NCBI GenBank assembly: GCA_015064895.1
Contig: SVRI01000004.1
Span: 62,001-126,000, forward strand
Direction of reading: 5' to 3'
Length of the DNA: 64,000 nt
Source: Oscillospiraceae bacterium
GTDB taxonomy: Bacteria > Bacillota > Clostridia > Oscillospirales > CAG-382
The notes under the pieces were generated by a model. That model did no database searches, had not been told where the DNA came from, and saw only the letters and a list, made by a program, of their open reading frames with translations. Shown in pieces: positions 18,325 to 27,144 of the stretch; position 1 is the stretch's first letter, and every line of letters begins with the position of its first letter. Position numbers and translations under genes: made by a program.

Positions 18325-19296
18325 TTAAGCTTCGGATATAATAATCTCAAAATTATCACTATCTGATTTAATCAGAAATCCTTCACATACCTTTGGAACC
18401 AAATAGGAATCGCCTTTGCTTATGGGATAATCTTCACCATTGCAGGAAATAACACCATTGCCGTCAAGACAGATAATTGATTTCATGCTGCCTTCTTCAA
18501 AGAAAGCACTTATGCCGCTTGCAAGATTGTACTTGATAACGCAGAAGAGATCGCACTTGCAAAGAATTTCTGTTCTTTTGCCGTCTTTGTCTGAAATAAC
18601 TTTGCCTGAAACATATTCGTCGGGGAATACCGTTTTTATAACCTCTGATGCTTTCTGAATGTGAAGCTCTCTCTTTTTGCCGTCCTTGCCGACTCTGTCG
18701 TAGTCGTAAAGTCTGTAGGTTGTGTTGGAGTTCTGCTGAATCTCAGCAATCACGATGCCTTCACCGATTGCGTGAACGAGACCAGCGGGAATAAAGAAGC
18801 AGTCACCCTTGTGAACGTCGGCGTAGTTTAACATATCCGAGAGTCTGCCTTCGTTATTAGCTTTCTCAATTTCTTCAAAAGTAGGTGCTTTGTCGCTCTT
18901 TAAGCCGTATACAAGCTTTGCGCCTTCCTTGCAGTCAACTATGTACCACATCTCGGTTTTACCCGCATCGAGACCGTTTGCCTTGGCATAAGCGTCATCG
19001 GGATGTACCTGAACAGAGAGTCTGTCGTTGGCATCAATAAACTTTATAAGCAGGGGAAAGGCATCAAAATCACCGCAAACATTGTCTATACCTGCATCGT
19101 TTATGTAATCTTCAAATGTTTTGCCCTCATATTCGCCGTTTTCGATTATGTTAACACCGTCGGGCCTGCAGGTTGCGAGCCACGCTTCGGCGATATTTTC
19201 ATCGTCACTCTTGAAGCCAAAGTTTTTTTCTAAATAGTCGCCGCCCCATATGATTGACTTTGTGACGGGTTTTAATTTTAATGGATAAAATTTCAT
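18325..19296 (-). CDS. manA: Mannose-6-phosphate isomerase, class I
   Basis: Zinc-dependent cupin-type isomerase (323 aa) interconverting mannose 6-phosphate and fructose 6-phosphate. The zinc site is visible as VQVHPDD and TEMWY, with a later PAGLVHAI; the active-site motif EIQQNSNTTYRLYDYDR is characteristic. Length fits the short Bacillus ManA/Pmi type. The ATG follows AAAGGAG. It stands alone between a terminator and the divergent Asn-rich peptide gene. The neighbouring glycosidase-like genes suggest sugar salvage. Confidence 0.93.
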   Translation of the reverse strand: MKFYPLKLKPVTKSIIWGGDYLEKNFGFKSDDENIAEAWLATCRPDGVNIIENGEYEGKTFEDYINDAGIDNVCGDFDAFPLLIKFIDANDRLSVQVHPDDAYAKANGLDAGKTEMWYIVDCKEGAKLVYGLKSDKAPTFEEIEKANNEGRLSDMLNYADVHKGDCFFIPAGLVHAIGEGIVIAEIQQNSNTTYRLYDYDRVGKDGKKRELHIQKASEVIKTVFPDEYVSGKVISDKDGKRTEILCKCDLFCVIKYNLASGISAFFEEGSMKSIICLDGNGVISCNGEDYPISKGDSYLVPKVCEGFLIKSDSDNFEIIISEA

Positions 19297-19343
19297 AATA
19301 AAAAATCTCCTTTATATGCATTAATATGTGTTTTGTTACAAAC

Positions 19344-19379
19344 AATATCAATACCAACTTAAAAAGGAGTATTGATATT
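19344..19379 (+). repeat. Inverted repeat around the ribosome binding site of the small Asn-rich gene
   Basis: A perfect 11-bp inverted repeat (19344-19354 with 19369-19379) is separated by 14 nt. The loop carries most of the Shine-Dalgarno AAGGAG (19364-19369) and the right arm ends just before the ATG at 19380. It could be an RNA hairpin affecting initiation or a protein operator. Confidence 0.7.
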
Positions 19380-19532
19380 ATGTCAAACAAGAATTCCAAG
19401 AATAAGAACGAACAGAACTATTCCAATAAGCAGAACAATAACTGTCCTTCAAGTCAGAATGACCCTATGAGCCAGAATCAGAATAAGAACGAAAATAAGA
19501 ATCAGAACCAGAATTCCAAGAACTCAAAGTAA
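19380..19532 (+). CDS. Asn/Lys/Gln-rich small protein (50 aa)
   Basis: A 50-residue, strongly hydrophilic peptide made mostly of Asn, Lys, Gln and Ser with one Cys and no hydrophobic segment. It has a ribosome binding site (AAGGAG, 10 nt before ATG), a tetraloop terminator right behind, and sits alone between manA and a glycosidase gene, so it looks like a true gene. Composition recalls small Gln/Asn-rich spore proteins or other disordered peptides, but I see no family signature. An in-frame ATG at 19326 is less likely because it has no ribosome binding site. Confidence 0.65.
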   Translation: MSNKNSKNKNEQNYSNKQNNNCPSSQNDPMSQNQNKNENKNQNQNSKNSK

Positions 19533-19552
19533 AAACTTCTGCATTTTCTCTC

Positions 19553-19574
19553 AAAGCCCTTCGGGGCTTTTTTA
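19553..19574 (+). terminator. Tetraloop intrinsic terminator
   Basis: A 7-bp stem AAAGCCC/GGGCTTT closed by a TTCG loop is followed by a T run. It ends the small Asn-rich gene. Confidence 0.88.
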
Positions 19575-19612
19575 TATTTTACTATAGTTTTGTGCTTTTT
19601 TCAATAGATATG

Positions 19613-19641
19613 TTGCAATTTTTGATTTGCAGGTATATAAT
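19613..19641 (+). promoter_or_regulatory. Promoter of the glycosidase-like gene pair
   Basis: TTGCAA (19613-19618), 17 bp, TATAAT (19636-19641), located 27 bp ahead of the ATG at 19668. Confidence 0.78.
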
Positions 19642-19667
19642 TGTTAAAAAAGTCGGAGGTGATGTTA

Positions 19668-21080
19668 ATGTTTGATAATCAGAAGAAAAGAATTGATAAT
19701 ATAAGACACGCAGAGGGTGCCAATAAAGAGTATTATAAAAGAGTAAGAATATCTGATTACATTTCAGGTCAGGCAATTTATAATCTTGGTGACTATCCTG
19801 CAAGGGTTTCGGCACAGCCGACGGAATATGATGTGAGGCTTGTAAAGAGCCTTGCTCAGAACGGCGTAAAGCTTATTCAGCTTCATGAGGATTGGAACGA
19901 TGCCTGCAGATATTACGGCGGGGATAAATTCAATGCTGTTGACCGCGAGGGTACTCGTAATTTTGTCAAGCTTTGCCATGATAACGGTATTAAGGTTATT
20001 GCATATATGTCTTCAAGCTTCTTTCACAGATACGACCCCGATTTCCGCGAGGATTTTTCAAGAACAGACGGGGTTCTTGAGATGAACTACTTTTCCTACA
20101 GAGGCTGTAACCATGGAAGCGACACATGGCGTCAATATGTTATGAATAAAATGTTTGAAGCTGTTGACTTTTACGGCTTTGACGGTATTTTCAACGACTT
20201 TTGGTATGACAGCTATGTATATGACTATGAAAAGGGCGAATGCTATATCAAGACCGAAGAGGTTGAGTATAATCCTGAAACAAGCGATGTACACGATACC
20301 AATTATCTGACCGAAGACGGCAGATGCATCAAGGACGTCGAAGTAAAGTACGATCCCGACTTTGAAGATATGCATGCTCAGATTTACTCAGAAATCAAAA
20401 AACGCGGCGGCATTTATAAAATACATACAGGCAACAGAAATGTACCAAGCCGTGATAAGGTCTATGACTATATCTGGGTAGGCGAGGGGCTTAAAGAACT
20501 TACACCGGGTAACGGTAAGGAACACAGCGGCTTTGTTGTTCCTTGTCTTGACAGGCATTTCTATACAGAAGTATCAGCAAAAACATATTTTGCATATACA
20601 ATTCCTTTTCTTCAGTTTCCGCTTCTTAAAACAGGAAGACCTATTATGGGACAGAACACAGAACTTGCGAATGTGACATATTACGGCGGAGATGAGCAGG
20701 AGTTTTACGCGGCTGTCGGTGAGTATATGAAGGATCATCCGGATGGACCTTATGTATATTCGCTTTGGTCGTCAATCCCTGATGACCCGACGGAATTTGA
20801 AGTGTGGAGTTATTATATGAAACTGTATGCTCCAATGACTACCGAGAACAGTATTGCCTTCTGCGAAATCAGAAAAAGTGACGATATTGTTTCTGATATT
20901 CCCGAAAGAGTGTATGCTTCCATGTTTGTAAACGAAGAAACATATCTTGTTGTTTCAAATCTTACGGGAAGTGACTATACTTTGAAGCTTTCATCCGAAT
21001 GGACAGACAGAGAAAGTGGAACAACATATGATACTTTTGCAATTAAAAACAATACAATAATTTTTTTAATTAAGAAATAA
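19668..21080 (+). CDS. TIM-barrel glycosidase-like protein
   Basis: Protein of 470 aa with no signal peptide and a TIM-barrel layout: LIQLHEDWNDACRYYGG, IKVIAYMSSSFFHRY, a strand with FDGIFNDFWYDSY whose acidic residues are candidate catalytic groups, YKIHTGNR and DYIWVGEGL. A small beta-rich domain ends the protein, as in retaining alpha-glycosidases. I cannot place it in a numbered GH family. Start chosen at 19668 because GGAGGT lies seven bases ahead; the other ATG at 19662 is too close to it. It is 12 bp from the next gene, so they form an operon. Confidence 0.65.
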   Translation: MFDNQKKRIDNIRHAEGANKEYYKRVRISDYISGQAIYNLGDYPARVSAQPTEYDVRLVKSLAQNGVKLIQLHEDWNDACRYYGGDKFNAVDREGTRNFVKLCHDNGIKVIAYMSSSFFHRYDPDFREDFSRTDGVLEMNYFSYRGCNHGSDTWRQYVMNKMFEAVDFYGFDGIFNDFWYDSYVYDYEKGECYIKTEEVEYNPETSDVHDTNYLTEDGRCIKDVEVKYDPDFEDMHAQIYSEIKKRGGIYKIHTGNRNVPSRDKVYDYIWVGEGLKELTPGNGKEHSGFVVPCLDRHFYTEVSAKTYFAYTIPFLQFPLLKTGRPIMGQNTELANVTYYGGDEQEFYAAVGEYMKDHPDGPYVYSLWSSIPDDPTEFEVWSYYMKLYAPMTTENSIAFCEIRKSDDIVSDIPERVYASMFVNEETYLVVSNLTGSDYTLKLSSEWTDRESGTTYDTFAIKNNTIIFLIKK

Positions 21081-21092
21081 AGAGGTCAAATT

Positions 21093-23825
21093 ATGAGAAC
21101 TACACAGATTCAGGACCCGTTTTTACATAATCAGCCGAAAATGACTTTTGCTGATGATTTGGCAAAACCCTTACATACAGGAAAACCTCCGAGATGGAAC
21201 GACATTCCTGCAGGCGAAAATGAAGTAGACTTTTCTACCGTTAATCTCCAGCTTGACTTTCAGGGCGAATTTCTTGAAACAGCCTATGATGATTTCAAAA
21301 AGTTTCTCGAAGTTTCGGATATAAATTGCTGTGAAAACGGTAAAATAATTAAGACTGAATTCGCTGAAACCGAGTGCTTTGAAGCCTACAGAATCGTTGT
21401 TGATAACGATGGCTGTACGATTTATGCTGCTGATACAGAAGGTATACGCAGAGGTCTTGTTTTTGTTGAAGACGAGATGTTAAGACGTGAAGGTTCTGTT
21501 CTTAAAATTGGCACAATCGAAAGAAAACCTCATATTAAATCGAGAATTTCCAGATGTTACTTTACACCTGCAAGTTGTACAACCAATGAAGAAAAGTATA
21601 ATGAACTTATTGATGATATAGATTATTATCCAGATGAATATCTTAACCGTCTTGCACATGATGGAATAAATGCACTTTGGCTGGGTGCTACTCTTAGATT
21701 TCTTACAAAAAATCCGAGGGTTCCCGAATACGGAAAAGACTGCGAAAAGAGAATTGCGAAGCTCCGTGAGGTAGTCGCAAAGTGTAAACGGTATGGTATA
21801 AAAGTTTATCTTTTTGCTGTTGACCCTGCATCAAGCTATGAAAATCCCGATCTTCTTAATCACCCCGAAATTATGGATGACCCCGAAGTTGATTGCGGTA
21901 TCAGATTCATTTGCCACTCAACACAGGGTGGTGTGGCTTATATGCGTGAAACCATACAGTATGTGTTTAAGAGCGTTCCTGACCTTGCAGGTTTTATCAA
22001 CCTTTCAACAGGCGAGAGCCTTTCACATTGCGGTTCAAGAAATGTTCTTACCTGTAGACGATGCAAGAAAAATTATGGCACTCTTGCCAATGCTCTTGCA
22101 AAAGCAGAAAAGATTTATGCCGATGCTATACATGAAGTAGCACCAGATGCTGAATATATAAGCTGGACATATGGACAGAGATACTGGGATATGCCTGATA
22201 CTGTTGATTCTTGTAATTGCAGAGAAACATATGTAAAGCACCTTGTTAACTTTGAAGATTATGGCAAGGTAAATCAGCTTGGTAAAGACAGAATCGCCTT
22301 TGACTATTGGCTTTCTTTTGCAGGTCCGGGTGAACTTTTTGAAACCTGCCTTGATATCAATAAAAAGAGAGGTATAGATACCTGGGCTAAAATTCAGGTT
22401 TGTTCTTCCCATGAAATTTCCACTGTACCTTATGTGCCTGTTCCGGGACTTCTGTATGAAAAGTATAAGTATATGTACGAAAACGGAATAGACGGAGTAA
22501 TGCAATGCTGGTTCTTCGGAAATTATCCTTGTCTTATGAATAAGGCGGCGGGAGAACTTGCATTTGAACCGTTTTTTGACGATAAAGAAAAATTCCTTAA
22601 ACATCTTGCAGGTATTTATTGGGGAAGAGACGCCGAAAAAGCAGCAAGCGCATGGAACTTATTTACAGAAGGATATAAGAATTTCCCTGTGGGTGTTATG
22701 CTTGAATGGTATGGTCCCATGCAGGATTCACCGGTAGCACCGCTTCATTTAAAGCCTGTCGACAGAACACTTGCATCCACATGGCTTCTTAATGAAATGT
22801 CAGGTGGTGACAGAATAGGCGATTGCCTCCTTAATAGCCATACGGTTGATGAAGCGGTAACACTTACAAGTGAACTTGTACGTCTTTGGAATCTCGGCCT
22901 TGATGAACTGTCAAATATTGCATTATTTGACGATAATAACAGAACCGAGCAGATGAATGTTGCAAAGGCTATTTCTCTCATTTTTGAAAGTGGAAGAGAT
23001 ACATTTAAGTTCTATGGTTTAAGAAAGAAACTCGGTATCGGTGAAGGAAATGCAACAGAAATTCTTGATGAAATGAGAAAAATAGTAGAGCGTGAAATTG
23101 AAATTTCGACTTTACTCATTCCCATTGCCACAGTTGATAATAGAATCGGTTACCATTCGGAAGCACACGGTTATAAACTTTTCCCTGAAAATTTGAAGTG
23201 GAGAATTGAAAAACTTAAAGAACTTCTTGAAACAGAATTTCCTGAGATAGAAGACAGAATCAAAAACGGCCTTGTACCGCTTGAATATTATTATGGTACA
23301 GAACCCGGTTCAAGAGTGTATAAGATTAAGACTAATGACATAAATAAAGCAGAATGGATAAGCTTTATTGATAAAGACGGAAACGAAACAGGTAACACTT
23401 TCCTTCGTATTGCTTCCGATAATGGTGTTAATATAATTCAGTTCCTTATAAAGGGCGATTACAGAATTATGCATCTTATGCCGGAGTTTTCGATGTTCTA
23501 CTTAAAGGCTCCCATGTGGTTCGAAAAAGGAAAAGTTTCTTTACGACTTCACAAAGGTTGTAATTCTTACGGTCTTTTTGGTGAGTACTATGATGAATGG
23601 TTGTCAAAGTTTACTGTAGAATTCAGCAGTGATGAAAATGCCGATATATATACTCTCTCATATAGGCCCGAAGATGTTGGCGCTACACAAAATGAACCGT
23701 TCAGAATTATGGCAAGACGCGGTTTGTTTGATGGTGAAGCAACAGCAAAGGCTGATAATGTGATTTCGAGACTCGGTATCGGACCGCTTGCACCCGAGCA
23801 GTTTTTGTTTGTCATTCCGCAGTGA
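21093..23825 (+). CDS. Large GH20/GH67-like glycoside hydrolase
   Basis: Cytoplasmic 910-aa protein. Residues ~95-135 (AYRIVVDNDGCTIYAADTEGIRRGLVF) match the alpha/beta domain that precedes the catalytic barrel in GH20 hexosaminidases and GH67 alpha-glucuronidases. A TIM barrel follows: RISRCYFTP, LAHDGINALWLGA, YGIKVYLFAVDP, FINLSTGES. A CxxC pair (TCRRC) lies near residue 330. It is the second gene of the operon with the glycosidase at 19668, so the two probably act on the same intracellular oligosaccharide. Specificity cannot be told. The start follows AAAGAGG. Confidence 0.65.
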   Translation: MRTTQIQDPFLHNQPKMTFADDLAKPLHTGKPPRWNDIPAGENEVDFSTVNLQLDFQGEFLETAYDDFKKFLEVSDINCCENGKIIKTEFAETECFEAYRIVVDNDGCTIYAADTEGIRRGLVFVEDEMLRREGSVLKIGTIERKPHIKSRISRCYFTPASCTTNEEKYNELIDDIDYYPDEYLNRLAHDGINALWLGATLRFLTKNPRVPEYGKDCEKRIAKLREVVAKCKRYGIKVYLFAVDPASSYENPDLLNHPEIMDDPEVDCGIRFICHSTQGGVAYMRETIQYVFKSVPDLAGFINLSTGESLSHCGSRNVLTCRRCKKNYGTLANALAKAEKIYADAIHEVAPDAEYISWTYGQRYWDMPDTVDSCNCRETYVKHLVNFEDYGKVNQLGKDRIAFDYWLSFAGPGELFETCLDINKKRGIDTWAKIQVCSSHEISTVPYVPVPGLLYEKYKYMYENGIDGVMQCWFFGNYPCLMNKAAGELAFEPFFDDKEKFLKHLAGIYWGRDAEKAASAWNLFTEGYKNFPVGVMLEWYGPMQDSPVAPLHLKPVDRTLASTWLLNEMSGGDRIGDCLLNSHTVDEAVTLTSELVRLWNLGLDELSNIALFDDNNRTEQMNVAKAISLIFESGRDTFKFYGLRKKLGIGEGNATEILDEMRKIVEREIEISTLLIPIATVDNRIGYHSEAHGYKLFPENLKWRIEKLKELLETEFPEIEDRIKNGLVPLEYYYGTEPGSRVYKIKTNDINKAEWISFIDKDGNETGNTFLRIASDNGVNIIQFLIKGDYRIMHLMPEFSMFYLKAPMWFEKGKVSLRLHKGCNSYGLFGEYYDEWLSKFTVEFSSDENADIYTLSYRPEDVGATQNEPFRIMARRGLFDGEATAKADNVISRLGIGPLAPEQFLFVIPQ

Positions 23826-23841
23826 TTTGACATTATTTTAC

Positions 23842-23870
23842 TTGACAAAGTATGTTTTTTGTGATAATAT
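23842..23870 (+). promoter_or_regulatory. Promoter of tRNA-Leu(CAG)
   Basis: TTGACA (23842-23847), 17 bp, TAATAT (23865-23870), 24 bp ahead of the tRNA. Confidence 0.78.
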
Positions 23871-23894
23871 AGATGCGTTGCAAAAACATATAAT

Positions 23895-23979
23895 GCAGGT
23901 ATGGCGGAATTGGCAGACGCGCTAGATTCAGGTTCTAGTGGGGCAACTCGTACAGGTTCAAGTCCTGCTACCTGCACCA
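23895..23979 (+). tRNA. tRNA-Leu (anticodon CAG)
   Basis: An 85-nt class II tRNA with encoded CCA. The acceptor stem GCAGGTA pairs with TACCTGC, the anticodon stem CTAGA/TCTAG encloses loop TTCAGGT with anticodon CAG, and the T-arm is CAGGTTCAAGTCCTG. Its last 19 nt are duplicated 193 bp downstream. Confidence 0.95.
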
Positions 23980-24348
23980 TGAAAAAAGACTATCCAATAG
24001 GATGGTCTTTTTTATCTGATAATTTGACAGGACTTGAACCTTAAGAAGGCGCGGAACGTCAAGAAAAACAACCTAAATGGTTGTTTTTTAGTGAAGCGGT
24101 GCGAAACGGGAACCGCTCAGCGGTCGTTGAGCAATAAAGACGCGAAGCGGATTAGTCCTGCTACCTGCACCATGAAAAAAGACTATCCAATAGGATGGTC
24201 TTTTTTATCTGATAATTTGACAGGACTTGAACCTTAAGAAGGCGCGAAACGTCAAGAAAAACAACCTAAATGGTTGTTTTTTGGTGAAGCGGTGCGAAAC
24301 GGGAACCGCTCAGCGGTCGTTGAGCAATAAAGACGCGAAGCGGATTAG
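23961..24348 (+). repeat. 193-bp tandem duplication starting in the 3' end of tRNA-Leu
   Basis: Two head-to-tail copies with a 193-bp period (about 23961-24154 and 24154-24348). I count two base differences (near 24053/24246 and 24090/24283). Each copy holds: the 19-nt tRNA-Leu 3' end; a terminator hairpin (copy 1 about 23982-24013); a 14-nt reverse complement of the tRNA T-arm (24028-24041 and 24221-24234); a perfect 10-bp hairpin with T run (24064-24088 and 24257-24281); and a short GC-rich palindromic part. A 67-codon frame at 24034-24237 is regarded as chance. No integrase is nearby. Confidence 0.9.
23982..24013 (+). terminator. Intrinsic terminator of tRNA-Leu(CAG), repeated once at about 24175-24206
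   Basis: A stem of about 11 bp (AAAGACTATCC with GGATGGTCTTT, one wobble) with an AATA loop followed by T6 begins 2 nt after the CCA end. Confidence 0.88.
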
Positions 24349-24360
24349 TTCTTAAAACAG

Positions 24361-24387
24361 AAAGCAGCCCGTTTGGACTGCTTTTAA
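24361..24387 (-). terminator. Terminator of the kinase/phosphatase/VWA operon
   Basis: Inverted arms AAAGCAG and CTGCTTT with an inner CC/GG pair form an imperfect hairpin immediately after the kinase stop codon. On the minus strand it is followed by a short T-containing run. Confidence 0.65.
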
Positions 24388-24389
24388 TC

Positions 24390-25421
24390 TTATAAATCAC
24401 CTGCAGAAGAGAACCAACCATCACTGTCTTTTTGGGGAGCGGGAGTGGTATCTCTTGTAACCGAAACTGTTGATGAAGATGTAGTATTATAAAATGATAA
24501 TCTGTCAAAAGAATCGTCGGTAGCTGTAGACTTATTCATTGTTGAGATGAATCTTGAAACACCGGACATGTCGGAAAGCTTTTCAAATACTTCTTTTGCA
24601 GTAGGTCTGTTCGCAGGATCGGCATCAAGCATTGATGCAATAACATGCTTAAGCTCAATAGGGAGAATTGAATCATCGGGATCAAGCTTGCCGTTGTCGA
24701 GTGCCGCCTCATAGGGATAGTCGTATTCATTTGTATTATAATCGGGAAGTTTTCCGCACATGAATTCATGGAAAACAAGACCAAGGCTGAATATATCAAC
24801 CTTTTCATCGGGAATAACGTCTTCACCGAGGATTGCTAAGAATGTTTCGGGTGCAAGATATGTAAGGTCACCGCAAATCTCATCACTGTCAATCTTTTTG
24901 CCCTTAAAGAAACCGGAGTCAAAGTCAATTAGCTTTGCAGCATAGCCGCCGGAGTTTGTTTTCTTGATAAGAAGATTGTTGGGCTTTACGTCAAAATGAA
25001 TGATTCCTGCTGAATGCAAGTCGCAGAAACAGTATGCAACAGTTCTTAACAGCAACACTTTTTTGTTTATTGGCAGGGAAGTGACTTCATTGTCAAGCAT
25101 AGATTTGGTGACAACCTTTTCAGTAACAACATAGTATTTGCTTTCGTTTCTGAAAAATTCGACAACTCTTACTAAGTTTCCGTGGCTAGCATTGTTGATA
25201 GCTTCATAATAAGCTTTGAAATGCTTTTCATAATCTTCGCAATACTTTCGCTTTGATTCAAACAATTCCGGAGACATTGAGTTTTCGTTTATGGGATAAA
25301 CAGGAGTTAAAAGCTCTTTCAGAAAATACTCGTTTGTGCCTTTACGTGCAAATCCCCATTTAGAAAATCCGCTGTTCGCATTATTCAATTCTGATTCTAA
25401 TAAATATCCGTTAATTACCAT
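24390..25421 (-). CDS. Serine/threonine protein kinase (TerY-triad-like)
   Basis: Eukaryotic-type protein kinase domain (343 aa) without membrane or sensor domains. Lys of the VAIK-equivalent lies in EYFLKELL near residue 34; the catalytic loop is HFDVKPNN; the metal-binding loop reads DFDSG in place of DFG; the APE motif is present (YLAPETF) and DIFSLG follows. The last ~50 residues are a Ser/Thr-rich tail that may be autophosphorylated. The start follows AGGTGG. It is the last gene of a five-gene operon with a PP2C phosphatase, a VWA protein and two zinc-ribbon membrane proteins. Confidence 0.87.
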   Translation of the reverse strand: MVINGYLLESELNNANSGFSKWGFARKGTNEYFLKELLTPVYPINENSMSPELFESKRKYCEDYEKHFKAYYEAINNASHGNLVRVVEFFRNESKYYVVTEKVVTKSMLDNEVTSLPINKKVLLLRTVAYCFCDLHSAGIIHFDVKPNNLLIKKTNSGGYAAKLIDFDSGFFKGKKIDSDEICGDLTYLAPETFLAILGEDVIPDEKVDIFSLGLVFHEFMCGKLPDYNTNEYDYPYEAALDNGKLDPDDSILPIELKHVIASMLDADPANRPTAKEVFEKLSDMSGVSRFISTMNKSTATDDSFDRLSFYNTTSSSTVSVTRDTTPAPQKDSDGWFSSAGDL

Positions 25422-25455
25422 TTGTAAACCACCTGATACTGTAATGATTTAAGTG

Positions 25456-26367
25456 CTAGGAAAGATATTTGGAGTATTCACCCTTATAAATATTCCACTT
25501 ATCTTCTAAAGGCATATCAGAATCTATAAAGGTGTTTTTTACATAGGTGCATCTGTCGATAAAGTACTCTTTCATATGAGTATAACTGTCAAAACCGAAA
25601 ACAGAAATACATAATGTATAATCGTCACCAGTATATTCTTTTATACAGTTGTTTAAATACTCTTTCAAAGCTTTTGAGTTGTCGCAGGATATGATTGCTT
25701 TTGTGAGCAGAAACTCAAAATCCATGGGACTTGGAAGATATCCGAAGCATCCGTCAGAAGAAGTGATAAAAATGCAAGGGTACTTAAAATTAAATTTCTT
25801 TTCATGAACGGTAAAATCCGAACTTGAACAAATCACATTTGTCAGTACACCGTCGCTTGTAATGTTACTAAAGGCATCTTCACCGTCTATGTCATCAGTG
25901 CTCAATTGATGAAGTCCTAAGGAGTTTAGCATGAAGCATCTGGAGTCACCTGCCCAATAACAGGTGGCAGAATCAGACTGCGTATGGATTATCGCCGCAG
26001 TTGTAGGGAAAGACTTTCCGAGACTACCCATAATACGGCCTGTGCTATCGGCGAATTTGTTGCAGATTCTCAAAGACCATTGAATGTATTCTTTGATGTT
26101 GCCTGCTTTTCCGTTTTCATCAAACCAAGCTTTTACCGCACCGGCAACAGCACGTGAAGCAATATATGCGCCTGTTTTGCCTGAAAAATTGTTGTATCTC
26201 TTAGAACCAATGCCGCCGCAACCGTCAAAAACTGATATTATGGCAGATGAAGAATTGGCACCGAAATAGTAGCAATCTTCACCGTTGTTCGGAACCATTT
26301 CTCCGTGAACACAGAATATGGAATTAAGTTTATCAGGTTTGTTTTGCTTGTTGTTTTTGTTTTTCAT
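25456..26367 (-). CDS. PP2C-family serine/threonine phosphatase
   Basis: PPM/PP2C-type metal-dependent phosphatase (303 aa). The N-terminal NGEDCYYFGAN and SVFDGCGGIGSKRY correspond to the metal-binding ED and DGHGG motifs (His replaced by Cys); WAGDSRCFML is the RxxGDS-like strand; FITSSDGCFGYL carries the late metal-binding Asp. It would reverse phosphorylation by the adjacent kinase. It lies between the VWA gene (17-bp gap) and the kinase gene (34-bp gap) on the same transcript, and its start follows AAAGAGA. Confidence 0.85.
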   Translation of the reverse strand: MKNKNNKQNKPDKLNSIFCVHGEMVPNNGEDCYYFGANSSSAIISVFDGCGGIGSKRYNNFSGKTGAYIASRAVAGAVKAWFDENGKAGNIKEYIQWSLRICNKFADSTGRIMGSLGKSFPTTAAIIHTQSDSATCYWAGDSRCFMLNSLGLHQLSTDDIDGEDAFSNITSDGVLTNVICSSSDFTVHEKKFNFKYPCIFITSSDGCFGYLPSPMDFEFLLTKAIISCDNSKALKEYLNNCIKEYTGDDYTLCISVFGFDSYTHMKEYFIDRCTYVKNTFIDSDMPLEDKWNIYKGEYSKYLS

Positions 26368-26384
26368 TATAATATCTCTTTATG

Positions 26385-27071
26385 TTAGATAGTGTTAGAA
26401 ATGGTGTCAATAATCTGACCGTATTCGAGATCGCTGAGACCGTCGCCTGCAGTGGAAGGGAAGTGAAGAACATTGTCCCAGTTCTGAGAAATAACATTCC
26501 AGAAGGGTTCATTGGGAGCAAAGAGGAGAAGTCTCTTTGCGTTGTTATCAACGAAACCTACCTGCTGAGCACCGCCCCACCACTGGGAAAGTTCGGCAAT
26601 GTCTTTTGCCATGCCCTTGGGGTAGTATTCGCTGCTTGCACCGTATCCGAGAGGATGAGTTGCTGCATCGGTCCATACTACGACTACCTGACGCTTCTTG
26701 AGACCTTCTGTGTCCCAGTTGGATTTGATTGCATATGCAAGAGCTTCAAGTCCGTCTTCGGGGTCATCTCCGCCGCCTTCTGCCTTAAGGGAACGAACGC
26801 ACTTTTCAAATTCGTCAGCCTGTTCGGGAAGTTTGAAAAAGTCTGTTACTCTCATTGCATCTTTGCCGTCAGCAAGATAGTCACGGAACGCAACAACTCG
26901 AACTCTGAGCTGAGAAATGTGCTTATGCTTCTGTTCCATTACGTTTGTTACGTCCTGATAAAAATTAAGTGCATTATTCTTTACGATGTCAATGATGTTG
27001 TCCATACTTCCTGTACAGTCGATACAGAAAACCATGTCTACGTTGTAAGTAATTTTGTAATTGCTAGCCAT
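26385..27071 (-). CDS. VWA-domain protein (TerY-like)
   Basis: Cytoplasmic protein of 228 aa that is almost entirely a von Willebrand A domain. The MIDAS motif is DCTGSM (DxTxS variant) near residue 17; the second MIDAS elements lie in FRDYLADG and in GGGDDPEDGLEAL; VVWTDAATHP follows. The latter two segments are typical of TerY-type VWA proteins that form a phosphorylation triad with a PP2C phosphatase and a kinase. The start follows CGGAGGA. The gene is third in its operon, upstream of the phosphatase. Confidence 0.85.
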   Translation of the reverse strand: MASNYKITYNVDMVFCIDCTGSMDNIIDIVKNNALNFYQDVTNVMEQKHKHISQLRVRVVAFRDYLADGKDAMRVTDFFKLPEQADEFEKCVRSLKAEGGGDDPEDGLEALAYAIKSNWDTEGLKKRQVVVVWTDAATHPLGYGASSEYYPKGMAKDIAELSQWWGGAQQVGFVDNNAKRLLLFAPNEPFWNVISQNWDNVLHFPSTAGDGLSDLEYGQIIDTISNTI

Positions 27072-27144
27072 TTTTATGTCCTCCGATTTAAAGTAGAATT
27101 GTGTTAGTTAGTTTAAAAACTTTGTTGGTTGTTGATTGAAAATA

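Noticed and set aside
24034..24237. 67-codon frame spanning the tandem repeat
   Set aside because: It crosses the duplicated hairpins and tRNA 3' end, has no ribosome site and appears to be a by-product of the repeat.
23895..24348. Full prophage or ICE attachment site at tRNA-Leu
   Set aside because: The two tRNA-end repeats are only 193 bp apart, and no integrase, excisionase or other mobile gene lies nearby.
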